From an uncultured Pseudomonadota bacterium (GTDB taxonomy: Bacteria; Pseudomonadota; Gammaproteobacteria; Enterobacterales; Succinivibrionaceae), in assembly GCA_900315145.1 (NCBI GenBank), contig OMYE01000012.1, positions 1 through 50,623 on the forward strand: DNA of 50,623 bases. The letters run 5' to 3'. Position 1 is the stretch's first letter; every line of letters begins with the position of its first letter. Below, piece by piece: positions 9,100-18,380 of the stretch. The notes below the pieces were generated by a model. The model did no database searches and was not told the origin of the DNA. It saw nothing but the letters and a program-made list of their open reading frames with translations. A program made the translations under genes and the position numbers.

Positions 9100-10110
9100 T
9101 TGGAAGGTATTACTGTAGCACTCGATCTTATGGGGGGTGATTTTGGTCCCCGAATGTCAGTGCCTGCGATTAAGCAGGCACTGACGTTTTATTCTGATCT
9201 TAATATTATCGCCTATGGTCGGGAACATGAAGTAATAGGTCTGCTTAGATCTGAAAATTTAACAGACAATTCAAGGGTTGAATTTATTAATGCCGCTGAT
9301 GTCGTGTATAATGACGAAAATCCAATTTCGGCATTAAGACACAAGCGGCAGTCATCTTTATGGAAAGCTATAGAAGCTGTTTCCAATCATAAGGCTATGG
9401 GCGCTGTAAGTGCTGGAAATACCGGGGCTATGGTGGCTATCGCAAATCATCTTCTCGGGAATATCTCCGGAATTCATCGCAGTGCTCTAGTTAAAGTACT
9501 TCCTTCGCTTAACAAGAACGGAACGGTATTTTTGGATCTTGGGGCAAATCTCCACTGTGATCAGGAAGTGCTCTGTCAATTCGCGATAATGGGATCGGTA
9601 TTGGCTAGTGAACATTTAAAAATTGACAACCCGCGTGTTGCTATATTAAATGTAGGCCGGGAAAATTGCAAAGGATCTGAAGTATTGCAGAAGGCGTCAG
9701 AACTTCTTAAACAATACAAGGGAATAAATTATATTGGTTATGCTGAAGGAAATGATATTTTTTCAGATTATGCTGATGTTGTTGTAACTGATGGCTTTTC
9801 CGGTAATATAGCTCTGAAGACCGCTGAGGGGTTATACAGAGTTATAGAGAAAAAAATATACGGGAATAGTTCGTTACTTCATAAGATACTCATTCCGCTG
9901 AAGAATATTGTTAAGAGCAGGATAACTCACATGCAGCCTGATGGTTTTAACGGTTCGTCTCTAATCGGTTTAAACGGGGTAGTCGTTAAAAGTCACGGAG
10001 CTGCAGATACAAGTGCTTTGGTTAATGCAATGGCTCAGGCTTATCGAGAATGTAAAAATCAGATGCCTAGGCAGATTGCTGATGGTTTAGTTAATTTAAA
10101 GGGCGCATAG
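9100..10110 (+). CDS. plsX: Phosphate acyltransferase PlsX
   Basis: Makes acyl-phosphate from acyl-ACP and phosphate, feeding PlsY in phospholipid synthesis. The N-terminus VALDLMGGDFGPRMSVPA is diagnostic; later segments AVSAGNTGAMVA and VVTDGFSGNIALK also fit. It has 336 residues, normal for the family. The start must be TTG at 9100: an in-frame TAG lies at 9091 and the conserved region begins four codons later. There is no strong ribosome site, so translation may depend on the upstream genes. Confidence 0.94.
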   Translation: MEGITVALDLMGGDFGPRMSVPAIKQALTFYSDLNIIAYGREHEVIGLLRSENLTDNSRVEFINAADVVYNDENPISALRHKRQSSLWKAIEAVSNHKAMGAVSAGNTGAMVAIANHLLGNISGIHRSALVKVLPSLNKNGTVFLDLGANLHCDQEVLCQFAIMGSVLASEHLKIDNPRVAILNVGRENCKGSEVLQKASELLKQYKGINYIGYAEGNDIFSDYADVVVTDGFSGNIALKTAEGLYRVIEKKIYGNSSLLHKILIPLKNIVKSRITHMQPDGFNGSSLIGLNGVVVKSHGAADTSALVNAMAQAYRECKNQMPRQIADGLVNLKGA

Positions 10111-10116
10111 AATTCT

Positions 10117-11067
10117 ATGTACAGTAAAATTCTTGGTACAGGTAGCTACGTTCCTCCAAAGGTTCGTACTAATGCCGATCTTGAAAAAATGGTTGAAACC
10201 AGTGATGAGTGGATTGTCGAAAGAACAGGAATAAGAGAGCGCCGAATAGCTGAAGGAGAAGATACAGTTTCAGTTATGGCTTACAAGGCCTCTGTTAAAG
10301 CTCTTGAAATGGCAGGAATTTCTGCTGATGAACTGGATTTGATTGTGGTCGGAACTACCAGTGCTTCGAATGCATTTCCGTCTGCAGCCTGCCAGCTTCA
10401 GCATCTTTTAGGAACAAAGGGACAGCCTGCTTTTGATTTGGCTGCCGCATGCAGTGGTTTTTCATATGGTCTAAATGTTGCCGATGCATATATAAAGGCT
10501 GGTCTTGCCCATAAAGTTCTTGTGGTTGGTGCTGATGTAATGTCTTCTGCCTGTGATCCTAATGACAGAACTACTATTATCCTGTTTGGTGATGGTGCTG
10601 GAGCTGCTGTTATCGGTGCAAGTGAAGAACCTGGTATCTATTCATCTACCATTCATGCTGATGGTGCATATGGCGAACTGTTAAAGCTTCCAGCAGTAAA
10701 CCGTGAGACACTTAATCCTGAATGGCTTTACATGAAAGGGAATGAAGTTTTTAAGGTTGCTGTTAACACTTTAAGTCATGTAGTGACTGAGACTCTTGAA
10801 GCTAATTCAATGGACCGCAGTGAACTTAAGTGGCTTGTTCCTCATCAGGCAAATTTACGTATTATTGCCGCTACAGCCCGTAAGCTGGCTCTTCCTATGG
10901 AGCAGGTAATAGTTAATCTTGATAAGTATGGTAATACTTCCGGTGCTTCAGTGCCGATAGCTCTGGACGAAGGTGTCAGAGACGGGCGCATTAAGCGCGG
11001 TGATCTGATTCTTCTCGAGTCATTCGGCGGAGGATTTACATGGGGCAGTGCCTTAATTAGATTCTAG
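10117..11067 (+). CDS. fabH: 3-oxoacyl-ACP synthase III
   Basis: Starts fatty-acid synthesis by condensing acetyl-CoA with malonyl-ACP. The catalytic triad is intact: Cys112 (in AAACSGF), His243 (in VPHQANLRI) and Asn273 (in GNTSGAS), equal to E. coli C112, H244 and N274. It has 316 residues, the usual length. It begins 6 bases after plsX and ends just before the fabD ribosome site, so it is in the same operon. Confidence 0.97.
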   Translation: MYSKILGTGSYVPPKVRTNADLEKMVETSDEWIVERTGIRERRIAEGEDTVSVMAYKASVKALEMAGISADELDLIVVGTTSASNAFPSAACQLQHLLGTKGQPAFDLAAACSGFSYGLNVADAYIKAGLAHKVLVVGADVMSSACDPNDRTTIILFGDGAGAAVIGASEEPGIYSSTIHADGAYGELLKLPAVNRETLNPEWLYMKGNEVFKVAVNTLSHVVTETLEANSMDRSELKWLVPHQANLRIIAATARKLALPMEQVIVNLDKYGNTSGASVPIALDEGVRDGRIKRGDLILLESFGGGFTWGSALIRF

Positions 11068-11079
11068 GAGTTGTTTATA

Positions 11080-12018
11080 ATGGCTAATTTTTCTTTTGTG
11101 TTTCCCGGTCAGGGCTCACAGTCTGTAGGAATGCTTAAAGAGCTTTCTGAAGCATATCCTGTAATTAAAAGTACTTTTGCTGAAGCTTCAGAGGTTCTCG
11201 GTTACGATTTGTTTGATCTGGTAATGAACGGTCCTGCTGAGGAATTGGGTAAAACTTTTAAGACTCAGCCGGCATTATTGACAGCTTCTGTTGCTTTATA
11301 CAGATTATGGCAGGAAAAGTCATCATTGAAGCCAGCAGCTATGGCAGGTCATTCGCTAGGGGAATACAGTGCTCTGGTGTGTGCTGGGGTTATTGATTTT
11401 AAGGATGCTGTAAGACTGGTTAAGCTTCGTGGAGAATTTATGCAGGCTGCTGTTCCTGCCGGTGTCGGTGCAATGGCTGCTGTCATCGGTCTTGCAGATG
11501 ATGTTGTTATCAGTGCCTGTGCTGATGCTGCAGGCGATCAGGTATGCTCAGCTGTTAACTTTAATTCACCGGGTCAGGTAGTTATTGCAGGTAACAAGGA
11601 AGCAGTTGAGAAAGCAGGTGAGATTCTAAAGAATGCAGGAGCAAAGAGAGTTCTTCCTTTGGCTGTAAGTGTACCTTCACACTGTGCCTTAATGAAGAGT
11701 GCTGCTGATGAACTTGCAAAGGAACTTGCAAAAACTGATTTCAAGACTCCGGAGATTCCGGTTATTAACAATGTGGATGTTGCTGTTCAGAATGATCCTG
11801 AAGCTATCAAGGATGCTCTCATTCGTCAGCTCTACAGTCCGGTTCGTTGGGTTGAAACAGTTCAGAAGCTTTCTGCAGAAGGTATCAAGACTGCTGTTGA
11901 AGTAGGTCCTGGTAAAGTGCTTGCTGGTTTAATTAAGCGTATCGACAAGGAAATTAATGCAATTTCCATGAATGATGCCGCTACATTGGATGCTGCTCTT
12001 GCAGCAGTTGCTGAGTAA
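11080..12018 (+). CDS. fabD: Malonyl-CoA:ACP transacylase
   Basis: Transfers malonyl groups from CoA to ACP for chain extension. Begins MANFSFVFPGQGSQSVGML, the family signature. Catalytic Ser92 lies in GHSLGEYSA and His201 in SVPSHC. The ATG at 11080 is chosen over TTG at 11071 because AGGAG at 11066-11070 overlaps that upstream site and is correctly spaced for the ATG. Length is 312 residues. Confidence 0.97.
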   Translation: MANFSFVFPGQGSQSVGMLKELSEAYPVIKSTFAEASEVLGYDLFDLVMNGPAEELGKTFKTQPALLTASVALYRLWQEKSSLKPAAMAGHSLGEYSALVCAGVIDFKDAVRLVKLRGEFMQAAVPAGVGAMAAVIGLADDVVISACADAAGDQVCSAVNFNSPGQVVIAGNKEAVEKAGEILKNAGAKRVLPLAVSVPSHCALMKSAADELAKELAKTDFKTPEIPVINNVDVAVQNDPEAIKDALIRQLYSPVRWVETVQKLSAEGIKTAVEVGPGKVLAGLIKRIDKEINAISMNDAATLDAALAAVAE

Positions 12019-12028
12019 AGGAGTAAAT

Positions 12029-12760
12029 ATGGATTTCTCAGGAAAGGTTGTACTTGTAACAGGTGCTTCAAGAGGTATTGGTAAGGCTATTGCCGAGAGT
12101 TTCGCAAAATTAGGTGCCAAGGTATGCGGTACTGCCACCTCTGAAAGCGGTGCATCAAAGATATCAGAATATCTTGGCGAAAACGGTAAGGGGCTGGTTC
12201 TTGATGTGGCAAGCCAGGAATCAATTGATAACTGTTTAAAGGACGTTAAGGAAACATTTGGTGATGTGGATATTCTGGTAAATAATGCCGGTATTACCCG
12301 CGACAATCTTCTGATGCGTATGAAGGATGAGGAATGGGACGCAATTATTGCCACAAATCTTTCAAGTGTTTACAGAATGAGTAAGGCTGTTCTTCGTCCA
12401 ATGATGAAAAAGCGCTATGGAAGAATAATCAGTATAAGTTCAGTAGTAGGTCTTATGGGTAATCCAGGACAGTGTAATTATGCTGCAGCAAAGGCTGGGT
12501 TAATCGGTTTTTCAAAGAGTCTGGCCCGTGAGGTTGCTTCACGCGGTATTACTGTTAATGCTGTTGCACCTGGTTTTATTGCCACTGATATGACTGCAGC
12601 TCTTACTGAAGATCAGAAAGCTGCTATTATGGGACAGGTTCCAGCTGGAAAGCTCGGCGATCCTCAGGATATTGCTAATGCTGTTCTTTTCCTGGCATCT
12701 GACATGTCATCCTATATCACTGGTGAGACAATCAGTGTTAACGGCGGTATGTATATGTAG
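12029..12760 (+). CDS. fabG: 3-oxoacyl-ACP reductase
   Basis: NADPH-dependent reduction of 3-oxoacyl-ACP in the elongation cycle. Short-chain dehydrogenase with nucleotide motif TGASRGIG (11-18), NNAG (85-88) and catalytic Ser138, Tyr151 and Lys155 in the expected spacing; the C-terminus is TGETISVNGGMYM. The ATG at 12029 has AAGGAG upstream and follows fabD by 10 bases. It has 243 residues. The frame extends further upstream but only inside fabD. Confidence 0.97.
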   Translation: MDFSGKVVLVTGASRGIGKAIAESFAKLGAKVCGTATSESGASKISEYLGENGKGLVLDVASQESIDNCLKDVKETFGDVDILVNNAGITRDNLLMRMKDEEWDAIIATNLSSVYRMSKAVLRPMMKKRYGRIISISSVVGLMGNPGQCNYAAAKAGLIGFSKSLAREVASRGITVNAVAPGFIATDMTAALTEDQKAAIMGQVPAGKLGDPQDIANAVLFLASDMSSYITGETISVNGGMYM

Positions 12761-12832
12761 CATTATTCCGGTATTATAGTGATATAGGGCAGTTTTTTTG
12801 ATATTTTTGTAGATAAGAAAAGCATAAGTCGT

Positions 12833-12838
12833 TATAAT
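12833..12838 (+). promoter_or_regulatory. -10 box upstream of acpP
   Basis: TATAAT at 12833-12838 in the 156-base gap between fabG and acpP. There is no clear -35 at normal spacing. A separate acpP promoter is plausible because ACP is needed in excess. Confidence 0.4.
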
Positions 12839-12916
12839 TACCCGAAATAATTAATTTTACTAATAACCCGAAAGGGATTGTTTATTAACACGATAATCGT
12901 AATAGGATTAATATAA

Positions 12917-13153
12917 ATGAGCAATATTGAAGAACGCGTTAAGAAAGTAATCGTTGAACAGCTTGGTGTTACCGAAGAAGAAGTAGTTCCAACTGCTTCA
13001 TTCATCGAAGACTTAGGTGCTGACTCTCTTGATACAGTTGAATTGGTAATGGCTTTAGAAGAAGAGTTCGATACTGAAATCCCTGACGAAGATGCTGAAA
13101 AGATCACTACCGTTCAGAGTGCTATCGACTACATCGAAGCTCATCGCAAGTAA
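12917..13153 (+). CDS. acpP: Acyl carrier protein
   Basis: Carries growing acyl chains on a 4'-phosphopantetheine arm. The attachment site is Ser37 in GADSLDT. The 78-residue protein is acidic and matches the E. coli sequence through most of its length. A start at 12917 gives [10 protein letters not shown], as expected. It is followed by a stem-loop before fabF. Confidence 0.98.
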   Translation: MSNIEERVKKVIVEQLGVTEEEVVPTASFIEDLGADSLDTVELVMALEEEFDTEIPDEDAEKITTVQSAIDYIEAHRK

Positions 13154-13192
13154 TAGCTACTTCTTGTAGTTTTTCCGTGGTAATTAAAGAAG

Positions 13193-13224
13193 AGCGTTTA
13201 AGTGATCAACTGAACGCTTTTCTT
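13193..13224 (+). terminator. Stem-loop between acpP and fabF
   Basis: AGCGTT (13193-13198) pairs with AACGCT (13213-13218), with further partial pairing inside, followed by TTTCTTGTTT. It may end a proportion of transcripts after acpP and so lower fabF relative to acpP. The T-run is imperfect. Confidence 0.5.
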
Positions 13225-13258
13225 GTTTAGGTCTATTTAAATCATACGGAGGCAATCT

Positions 13259-14509
13259 GTGTCAAAACGCAGAGTTGTAATAACTGGTCTAGGCATGCTT
13301 TCACCTGTAGGTAATACAGTAGAAGAGGCATGGAAGAATTTAGTCGCAGGTAAGAGCGGTATTTCTCTTATCGATCATTTTGATACCACCGATTATCCAA
13401 GCAAGATTGCAGGGCTCGTAAAGGATTTTGATTCTGAAAAGTTTGGCATCAACAAGAAGGATGCCCGTAAGATGGATATGTTTATCCAGTACGGTATCGC
13501 CGCTGCTTTAATGGCTGTTGAGGACTCTGGTCTCAAAATCACCCCTGAAAATGCTCCCCGTGTAGGTTGTGCAATTGGTTCTGGTATCGGCGGTCTTGGT
13601 TTAATTGAAAAGAATGCCGAATCACTTATTAAAGACGGTCCTCGTAAAATAAGTCCTTTCTTTGTACCTTCAACCATTATTAACATGGTTTCAGGTCATG
13701 TTTCTATCAGAACAGGTGCTCGCGGTCCTAATCTAGCTACTGTTACAGCCTGTTCATCAGGTACTCACGCCATCGGTTTGAGTGCTCGTTTGATTCAGTA
13801 TGGTGATGCTGATGTTATGATTTGCGGTGGTGCTGAAAAAGCTTCAACTCAGATGGGTATTGGCGGTTTCTGCTCACTCAAAGCTTTATCAACAAGAAAC
13901 GATGAACCTGAAAAGGCTAGCCGTCCTTGGGATATCGATCGTAACGGTTTTATTCTTGGTGATGGTGCAGGTGTGGTTATTCTTGAAGAATATGAACATG
14001 CTAAGGCTCGCGGTGCGAAGATTTATGCTGAACTTGCAGGTTTCGGTATGAGTTCTGATGCTTTCCATATGACTGCTCCTCCAGATAACGGTGAAGGTGC
14101 TGCTTTGGCTATGCAGAATGCTATTAAGGATGGCGGTATAACAGCTGCCGATGTCGGCTATGTAAATGCACATGGTACATCTACTCACTTAGGTGATTTA
14201 GCTGAAATCAGAGCAGTAAAAAGTACATTTGGTGATGCTATCTCCAGTGTTCGTGTGAGCTCAACCAAGTCTATGACCGGTCACTTACTCGGAGCTGCGG
14301 GGGCAATTGAAGCTGTTATCACTACTCTTGCTGTCCGTGATCAGATTTGTCCGCCAACTATTAATCTCGAAAATCCTGATCCTGAAGTTGAGGGCATTAA
14401 TTTAGTTCCAAATGTAGCTCAGAAGGCTTCATTCAAATACGCTTTATCAAATTCATTCGGTTTCGGCGGTACTAATGGTTCACTGCTGTTTAAGCGTTTC
14501 GAAGAGTAG
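13259..14509 (+). CDS. fabF: 3-oxoacyl-ACP synthase II
   Basis: Chain-elongating condensing enzyme, important for making cis-vaccenate. Active-site residues are Cys165 (TACSSGTH), His305 ([11 protein letters not shown]) and His342 ([12 protein letters not shown]). Length is 416 residues, near the family norm. The GTG start at 13259 has GGAGG well placed (13248-13252). No pabC, mltG or tmk follows, unlike E. coli; the cluster ends here with a terminator. Confidence 0.97.
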   Translation: MSKRRVVITGLGMLSPVGNTVEEAWKNLVAGKSGISLIDHFDTTDYPSKIAGLVKDFDSEKFGINKKDARKMDMFIQYGIAAALMAVEDSGLKITPENAPRVGCAIGSGIGGLGLIEKNAESLIKDGPRKISPFFVPSTIINMVSGHVSIRTGARGPNLATVTACSSGTHAIGLSARLIQYGDADVMICGGAEKASTQMGIGGFCSLKALSTRNDEPEKASRPWDIDRNGFILGDGAGVVILEEYEHAKARGAKIYAELAGFGMSSDAFHMTAPPDNGEGAALAMQNAIKDGGITAADVGYVNAHGTSTHLGDLAEIRAVKSTFGDAISSVRVSSTKSMTGHLLGAAGAIEAVITTLAVRDQICPPTINLENPDPEVEGINLVPNVAQKASFKYALSNSFGFGGTNGSLLFKRFEE

Positions 14510-14546
14510 TTAAGATTTATAATCTTATTTCTTGATTGATACAAGA

Positions 14547-14573
14547 GGCTGCAGAAAATGCAGCCCCTTTTTA
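14547..14573 (+). terminator. Intrinsic terminator after fabF
   Basis: GGCTGCA-GAAAA-TGCAGCC stem followed by CCTTTTTATT. A compact, strong terminator 40 bases past the fabF stop. Confidence 0.9.
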
Positions 14574-14956
14574 TTGTTTAGCTTCAAATTTAAATTCCTA
14601 TGTTCAGACTTTGTATAAAGTTTGGATTTATTTTTCCTTTAAATTAACCCTAGATCATTTGCTGTCTTAGTTGTTTCAAATCATTCTTTTTTTGTGTGTA
14701 TTTGCAATGAGTTAAAACCGCTTAATATTTATACATACGTTATTACAAAAATCAGATAATTGAGTAAAAAATTTTAATACGATTATAATGTGATCTGCAT
14801 ATTTATTCGTCAGAATGAATAGAACTATAAACAATAATAATAGTACCAGTTTCTCGCTAATCTGGAGTTTTTTATTAAATCTGTCAGTATAGGTCATAGT
14901 TTCACTACTATGTTTGAATCAATCAAAATTAAGCATCATCAGTATTCAGTCTGGCA
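14574..14956. other. AT-rich gap before the membrane protein
   Basis: No complete gene seen. A 19-codon frame starts at ATG 14910 (MFESIKIKHH) and ends at 14969. It overlaps the next gene out of phase and may be its true N-terminus, separated by a one-base frameshift near 14951-14957. Confidence 0.4.
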
Positions 14957-15742
14957 TTGGCCTTATTAACATCTGTTTTATTTATTATCGGCGTTATTAT
15001 TTCCTTGAGTATTATAGGAAGATTTGTATTCGGCCCTGATTCTACGATAGTTAAGTATACGATCATTGGAATAGCATTTTTGATGGGATCCGTTGTGAAT
15101 ATTGCAATCATGGATGTTGCCTGTCAGCAGAATATTCATTTTCAAAAAATTGGTATGGGAAGTCTGACTGAAGTATTTAAGGATAGGTATTATCTGATTA
15201 GATCTTCTGTTCTGGGTGTTATTGTAACAATAGCCTATAATTTGCTTGATGTTGGAATTAGACACATGAGCACTTCCATTATGAACAGTATGTGTTCTGG
15301 TTCCATTATTTGGCTGGCTGTTCTGCTTATTCCGTGTTTGTTCATTTCGGTGATAATTATTAATGGTCTTACATTCAGTTCATATTTTATAGCGCCTTGT
15401 GGAGGTAATACATCTTTAATTTCTTCATTAGGCAAAGGTATGCTAGTGTCATTCAGGAATCTTTCAGCATCAGTAGTAGTTATGATTTCTGCAATTATTT
15501 TTTTTTTTGCAGTTATAGGATTTCTGTCAGCACCATTACTCTTAAAAGTGTCTTCAGGCGATGTGTCATTTAAAATGTTCGCGATTTATGCAGTTATATT
15601 GTTAGTTGCATATTTGATCTCGTTTTATGCTTATGTCTGTTTCATATGTAAGATTGGAAATTATGTTACTTCCGATGAATCACCGGTTGTAACTTTTGAT
15701 GACAATGACTCTCCATACAATACTTATGGAAATAAGTACTAA
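14957..15742 (+). CDS. Multi-pass membrane protein of unknown function
   Basis: Predicted inner-membrane protein of 261 residues with about six hydrophobic segments and a hydrophilic acidic tail (TFDDNDSPYNTYGNKY at the end). I do not recognise the family. The only in-frame start near the first helix is TTG at 14957, without a ribosome site. The 19-codon frame from ATG 14910 would supply a basic cytoplasmic N-terminus (MFESIKIKHHQYSVW) if one base were added near 14954. The reading as given may therefore be truncated by a mutation or a sequence error. Confidence 0.6.
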   Translation: MALLTSVLFIIGVIISLSIIGRFVFGPDSTIVKYTIIGIAFLMGSVVNIAIMDVACQQNIHFQKIGMGSLTEVFKDRYYLIRSSVLGVIVTIAYNLLDVGIRHMSTSIMNSMCSGSIIWLAVLLIPCLFISVIIINGLTFSSYFIAPCGGNTSLISSLGKGMLVSFRNLSASVVVMISAIIFFFAVIGFLSAPLLLKVSSGDVSFKMFAIYAVILLVAYLISFYAYVCFICKIGNYVTSDESPVVTFDDNDSPYNTYGNKY

Positions 15743-16184
15743 ATAACGGAGATACATGTGTTAATTTGAAAAATGTGGTTTTTTACGGGGAAAAATTGAG
15801 ATATTTTTTCCCGTTTTTATTTGTAGGTTAGCAGTTTCATCAATATATAAAGGCGATGTTAAGTTGTCTTCTTTTTCCATTAATTATTCTGGTAGTTTTT
15901 CTTTTAACCTACAATTGTCATGTCACATCTCTAATATCTCTTTGATATGCTCTAAAGATAATTACAGAAAAATTTGTGATCTTTTTTACATAATTTGTTT
16001 TTTTATAAAGTTTTTTAATAATATTAATGTTTAAATAACATAAAAAATATATCTTAACAGACTAATTAAAATTTATTTTAGCTAAAAGTTTCAAATGCTG
16101 TTATGAAAGCTTATTGAGTCTGTGAGAAAAATCTCCTTTTATCTTTTTTAGTTTATTGTTTATTATCAATGAAAGGACAGAAAA
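15743..16184. other. AT-rich intergenic region
   Basis: 442 bases, very AT-rich, no reading frame or RNA recognised. The segment 15776-15815 holds AAACGGGAA-like inverted sequence (ACGGGGAAAAA...TTTTTTCCCGT) that could terminate the upstream transcript. Confidence 0.4.
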
Positions 16185-16409
16185 ATGAATGATATAAAAT
16201 ATGAAATTAAACAGCATATCGCAGTGATTTCTGAAAACAGCAAGGGCTGGAGAAAAGAACTTAACCTCATTTCATGGAATAATGCGGCTCCTAAATATGA
16301 TATTCGTGACTGGGCTCCGGAGCATGAAAAAATGGGAAAAGGTTTAACATTGACTGCTGATGAGATTGTTTCTTTAAAGCAGATTCTTAGTGAACTTGAA
16401 GTTAATTAA
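16185..16409 (+). CDS. YdbC/PC4-like single-stranded DNA-binding protein
   Basis: Small 74-residue protein matching the bacterial YdbC group of the PC4 (transcriptional coactivator p15) fold. The signature is WRKELNLISWNNAAPKYDIR followed by DWAPEHEKMGKGLTLT. YdbC of Lactococcus binds single-stranded nucleic acid as a dimer; the same is inferred here. AAAGGA lies 9 bases before the ATG. It stands alone with its own terminator at 16493-16527. Role in the cell unknown, perhaps transcription or repair. Confidence 0.85.
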   Translation: MNDIKYEIKQHIAVISENSKGWRKELNLISWNNAAPKYDIRDWAPEHEKMGKGLTLTADEIVSLKQILSELEVN

Positions 16410-16492
16410 TTGGTAAAAGATTCATTAGTGAATTTTTTTGACATTTGATAAATTCCGCTTTCACAGACCTCTGCATGTGGAATAAAAATAGG

Positions 16493-16527
16493 CCCCCTGA
16501 AAGTTGAATAAACTTCAGGGGATTTTT
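16493..16527 (+). terminator. Intrinsic terminator after the YdbC-like gene
   Basis: CCCCTGAAAGTT / AACTTCAGGGG stem with loop GAATA, followed by ATTTTTAT. A single bulge in the stem. Confidence 0.88.
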
Positions 16528-16745
16528 ATGAAGTCTTATCGTTAATTTTTATAGGAGGATATATTTTGGGAATGTCCCAGGCATTTTGATAAAACAACTT
16601 AAATATCGTTGATATTGGTTAAAAAATAAAGATCTTTTAAAATGATAATGTATAATGTGCATTATTAAAAAATGTAAAAATTTTTTCAGTTAATAACTGT
16701 TTAGGTTTGGTTCAGTTTAGTAGATTATTTTAACCGGTAACATCG
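16528..16745. promoter_or_regulatory. Upstream region of the AAA-like gene
   Basis: Contains TATAAT at 16651-16656 and, 30 bases before it, the palindromic element ATATC-GTT-GATAT with flank (16603-16621). The same element recurs at 18643-18661. No gene seen. Confidence 0.4.
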
Positions 16746-18380
16746 ATGCTAATAGATATAACTCAGGATAATCTTTATATCTCATTGTGTTCACGTAAGC
16801 TTAGAGCAGATAAGACTTCCTATATATCAGAGGTTGAGAAGGCTATTGCTGCCGGAAATAAATTTATTTCCCTCTGTGCCCCGACAGGTCTCGGTGTATC
16901 CACCTTTATTGATATGCTAGGTACTTTCTATAACGAAAGAGTTGACAATTCAGCTTTCTGGGGGACTGATATAGTTAACGATCAGAAAAGTTTTGCCAAG
17001 AGAGGGAGTTGTATTGTTCTTACCTATGATTTTCAGGAAGTTAATAGTACCACTGGATACAATAAGTTTTTGAGTGACCTTGCCGATCAGACATACATGG
17101 CTGTTACCAGTCTTTATCCGAATATCACCAAATTATCTAAATACGACTGGTTAAGCCAGCTTTCCTCTCTATCCCATGAAACCGGAAAACAGCTGGTGCT
17201 GGTTTTTAAGAATTTTGACAGAGTTCTGTATTATGTTACTAAAACGAGAGACTTTTTGAATGCATGGTCCCGCTTATGGGCTACGCTGATTGAAAGTAAC
17301 AGAAAGAACAATTTCATTTATCTCGCTGTTGCTGGTACTCATATCCCGGAAATAATAGATAGAATGGTTAATCCTGATGTTTCCGGTGGAAAGTCTCTGT
17401 TTTACAATCTATCCTCAAATAAGATTTCCCAGGCAGATACCATGTTCGGCTGGTGCGGTATTACTTACGAGGAAATGACAACCATTCTGAAAGCTAGTTT
17501 TTCTGAGCTCGATTCAGATGAGCTTTACGACTGGTGCGGGCGGTATGACGGAGGTTTGGTCAAGCCGAATAGCCTGTTTACATCCATTGAGGCAAAGGAT
17601 CTTTTTATAACATCCAATGTAACTAATGCCGTGAGCTTTATCAGAGATACCTTGAATAACGGCTTTGGCAATTATCTGCTGTGCGGTGATATCGGTATTG
17701 CCAGACTGCTGAATGGTGAAACTGTCAGCATGAAGGCTATAAGTGTATATGATCCCCGTTTAAACAGTAAGTATACGGATGAGATTTATGCCTTCACCAG
17801 AAGATTTCTTCAGCGTCTTTATGCAGAAGGTTTGATATCGCTCGTGCCGAAGAGTGACAGTCGTCTGGATGTCGCCAATCTTGTTAATACTGAAATAATG
17901 ATGGCTGTTCCTGAGGAAATAAACTCCTACAGTGACTACCTGAATGCTATCTGTCAGCTGGCGGCCAAACGAGAGAATATTCAGGAGGCTTTGGAAAAGA
18001 ACGATGGTTTCGTTCTTAGAGATGTTCTTAACGAATATCTGCTTTTGCAGAAGAAATATCTCGGGGAGCACAGTAACATTACTATCTGGCAGGCAGTGAA
18101 TGATCTGCTTTCAGATATTGATAATGTTGAAGTGATTCCGTATGAGAATCTTTTTATTTTAAGAGATATCAGCAACGGATATTATCAGATTATAGCCATA
18201 GGCGTAAATGTTAATGATGAAGTGCTACTTGATAAAACTCTCAACCTGCGCCTGAAATCCAATGCCTTTAATAAAAAAATTAACGGCTATACCGGCCGGC
18301 TTAATGCCTTTATATATAACTTTTCTCTCGGTGCCAGTCAGGAGCCGAAGATTACTCTTAGAACATCCCTGGTATCCTGA
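16746..18380 (+). CDS. Divergent AAA-ATPase-like protein with degenerate Walker motifs
   Basis: 544-residue cytoplasmic protein. The N-terminal layout RADKTSYISEVEKAI then ISLCAPTGLGVSTFIDML matches the AAA-ATPase-like family (usually YVDKT... then RPRRFGKSL). The Walker A lysine is replaced by Val51 (GLGVST, residues 48-53). The Walker B region reads LVLVFKNFDRVL (150-161) where the family has a DEYD-type sequence. The C-terminal half, which is often a PD-(D/E)XK nuclease in relatives, shows no clear nuclease motif. It is therefore probably not an ATPase. No neighbours suggest a partner. ATG at 16746 is used; no clear Shine-Dalgarno is visible. Confidence 0.6.
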   Translation: MLIDITQDNLYISLCSRKLRADKTSYISEVEKAIAAGNKFISLCAPTGLGVSTFIDMLGTFYNERVDNSAFWGTDIVNDQKSFAKRGSCIVLTYDFQEVNSTTGYNKFLSDLADQTYMAVTSLYPNITKLSKYDWLSQLSSLSHETGKQLVLVFKNFDRVLYYVTKTRDFLNAWSRLWATLIESNRKNNFIYLAVAGTHIPEIIDRMVNPDVSGGKSLFYNLSSNKISQADTMFGWCGITYEEMTTILKASFSELDSDELYDWCGRYDGGLVKPNSLFTSIEAKDLFITSNVTNAVSFIRDTLNNGFGNYLLCGDIGIARLLNGETVSMKAISVYDPRLNSKYTDEIYAFTRRFLQRLYAEGLISLVPKSDSRLDVANLVNTEIMMAVPEEINSYSDYLNAICQLAAKRENIQEALEKNDGFVLRDVLNEYLLLQKKYLGEHSNITIWQAVNDLLSDIDNVEVIPYENLFILRDISNGYYQIIAIGVNVNDEVLLDKTLNLRLKSNAFNKKINGYTGRLNAFIYNFSLGASQEPKITLRTSLVS

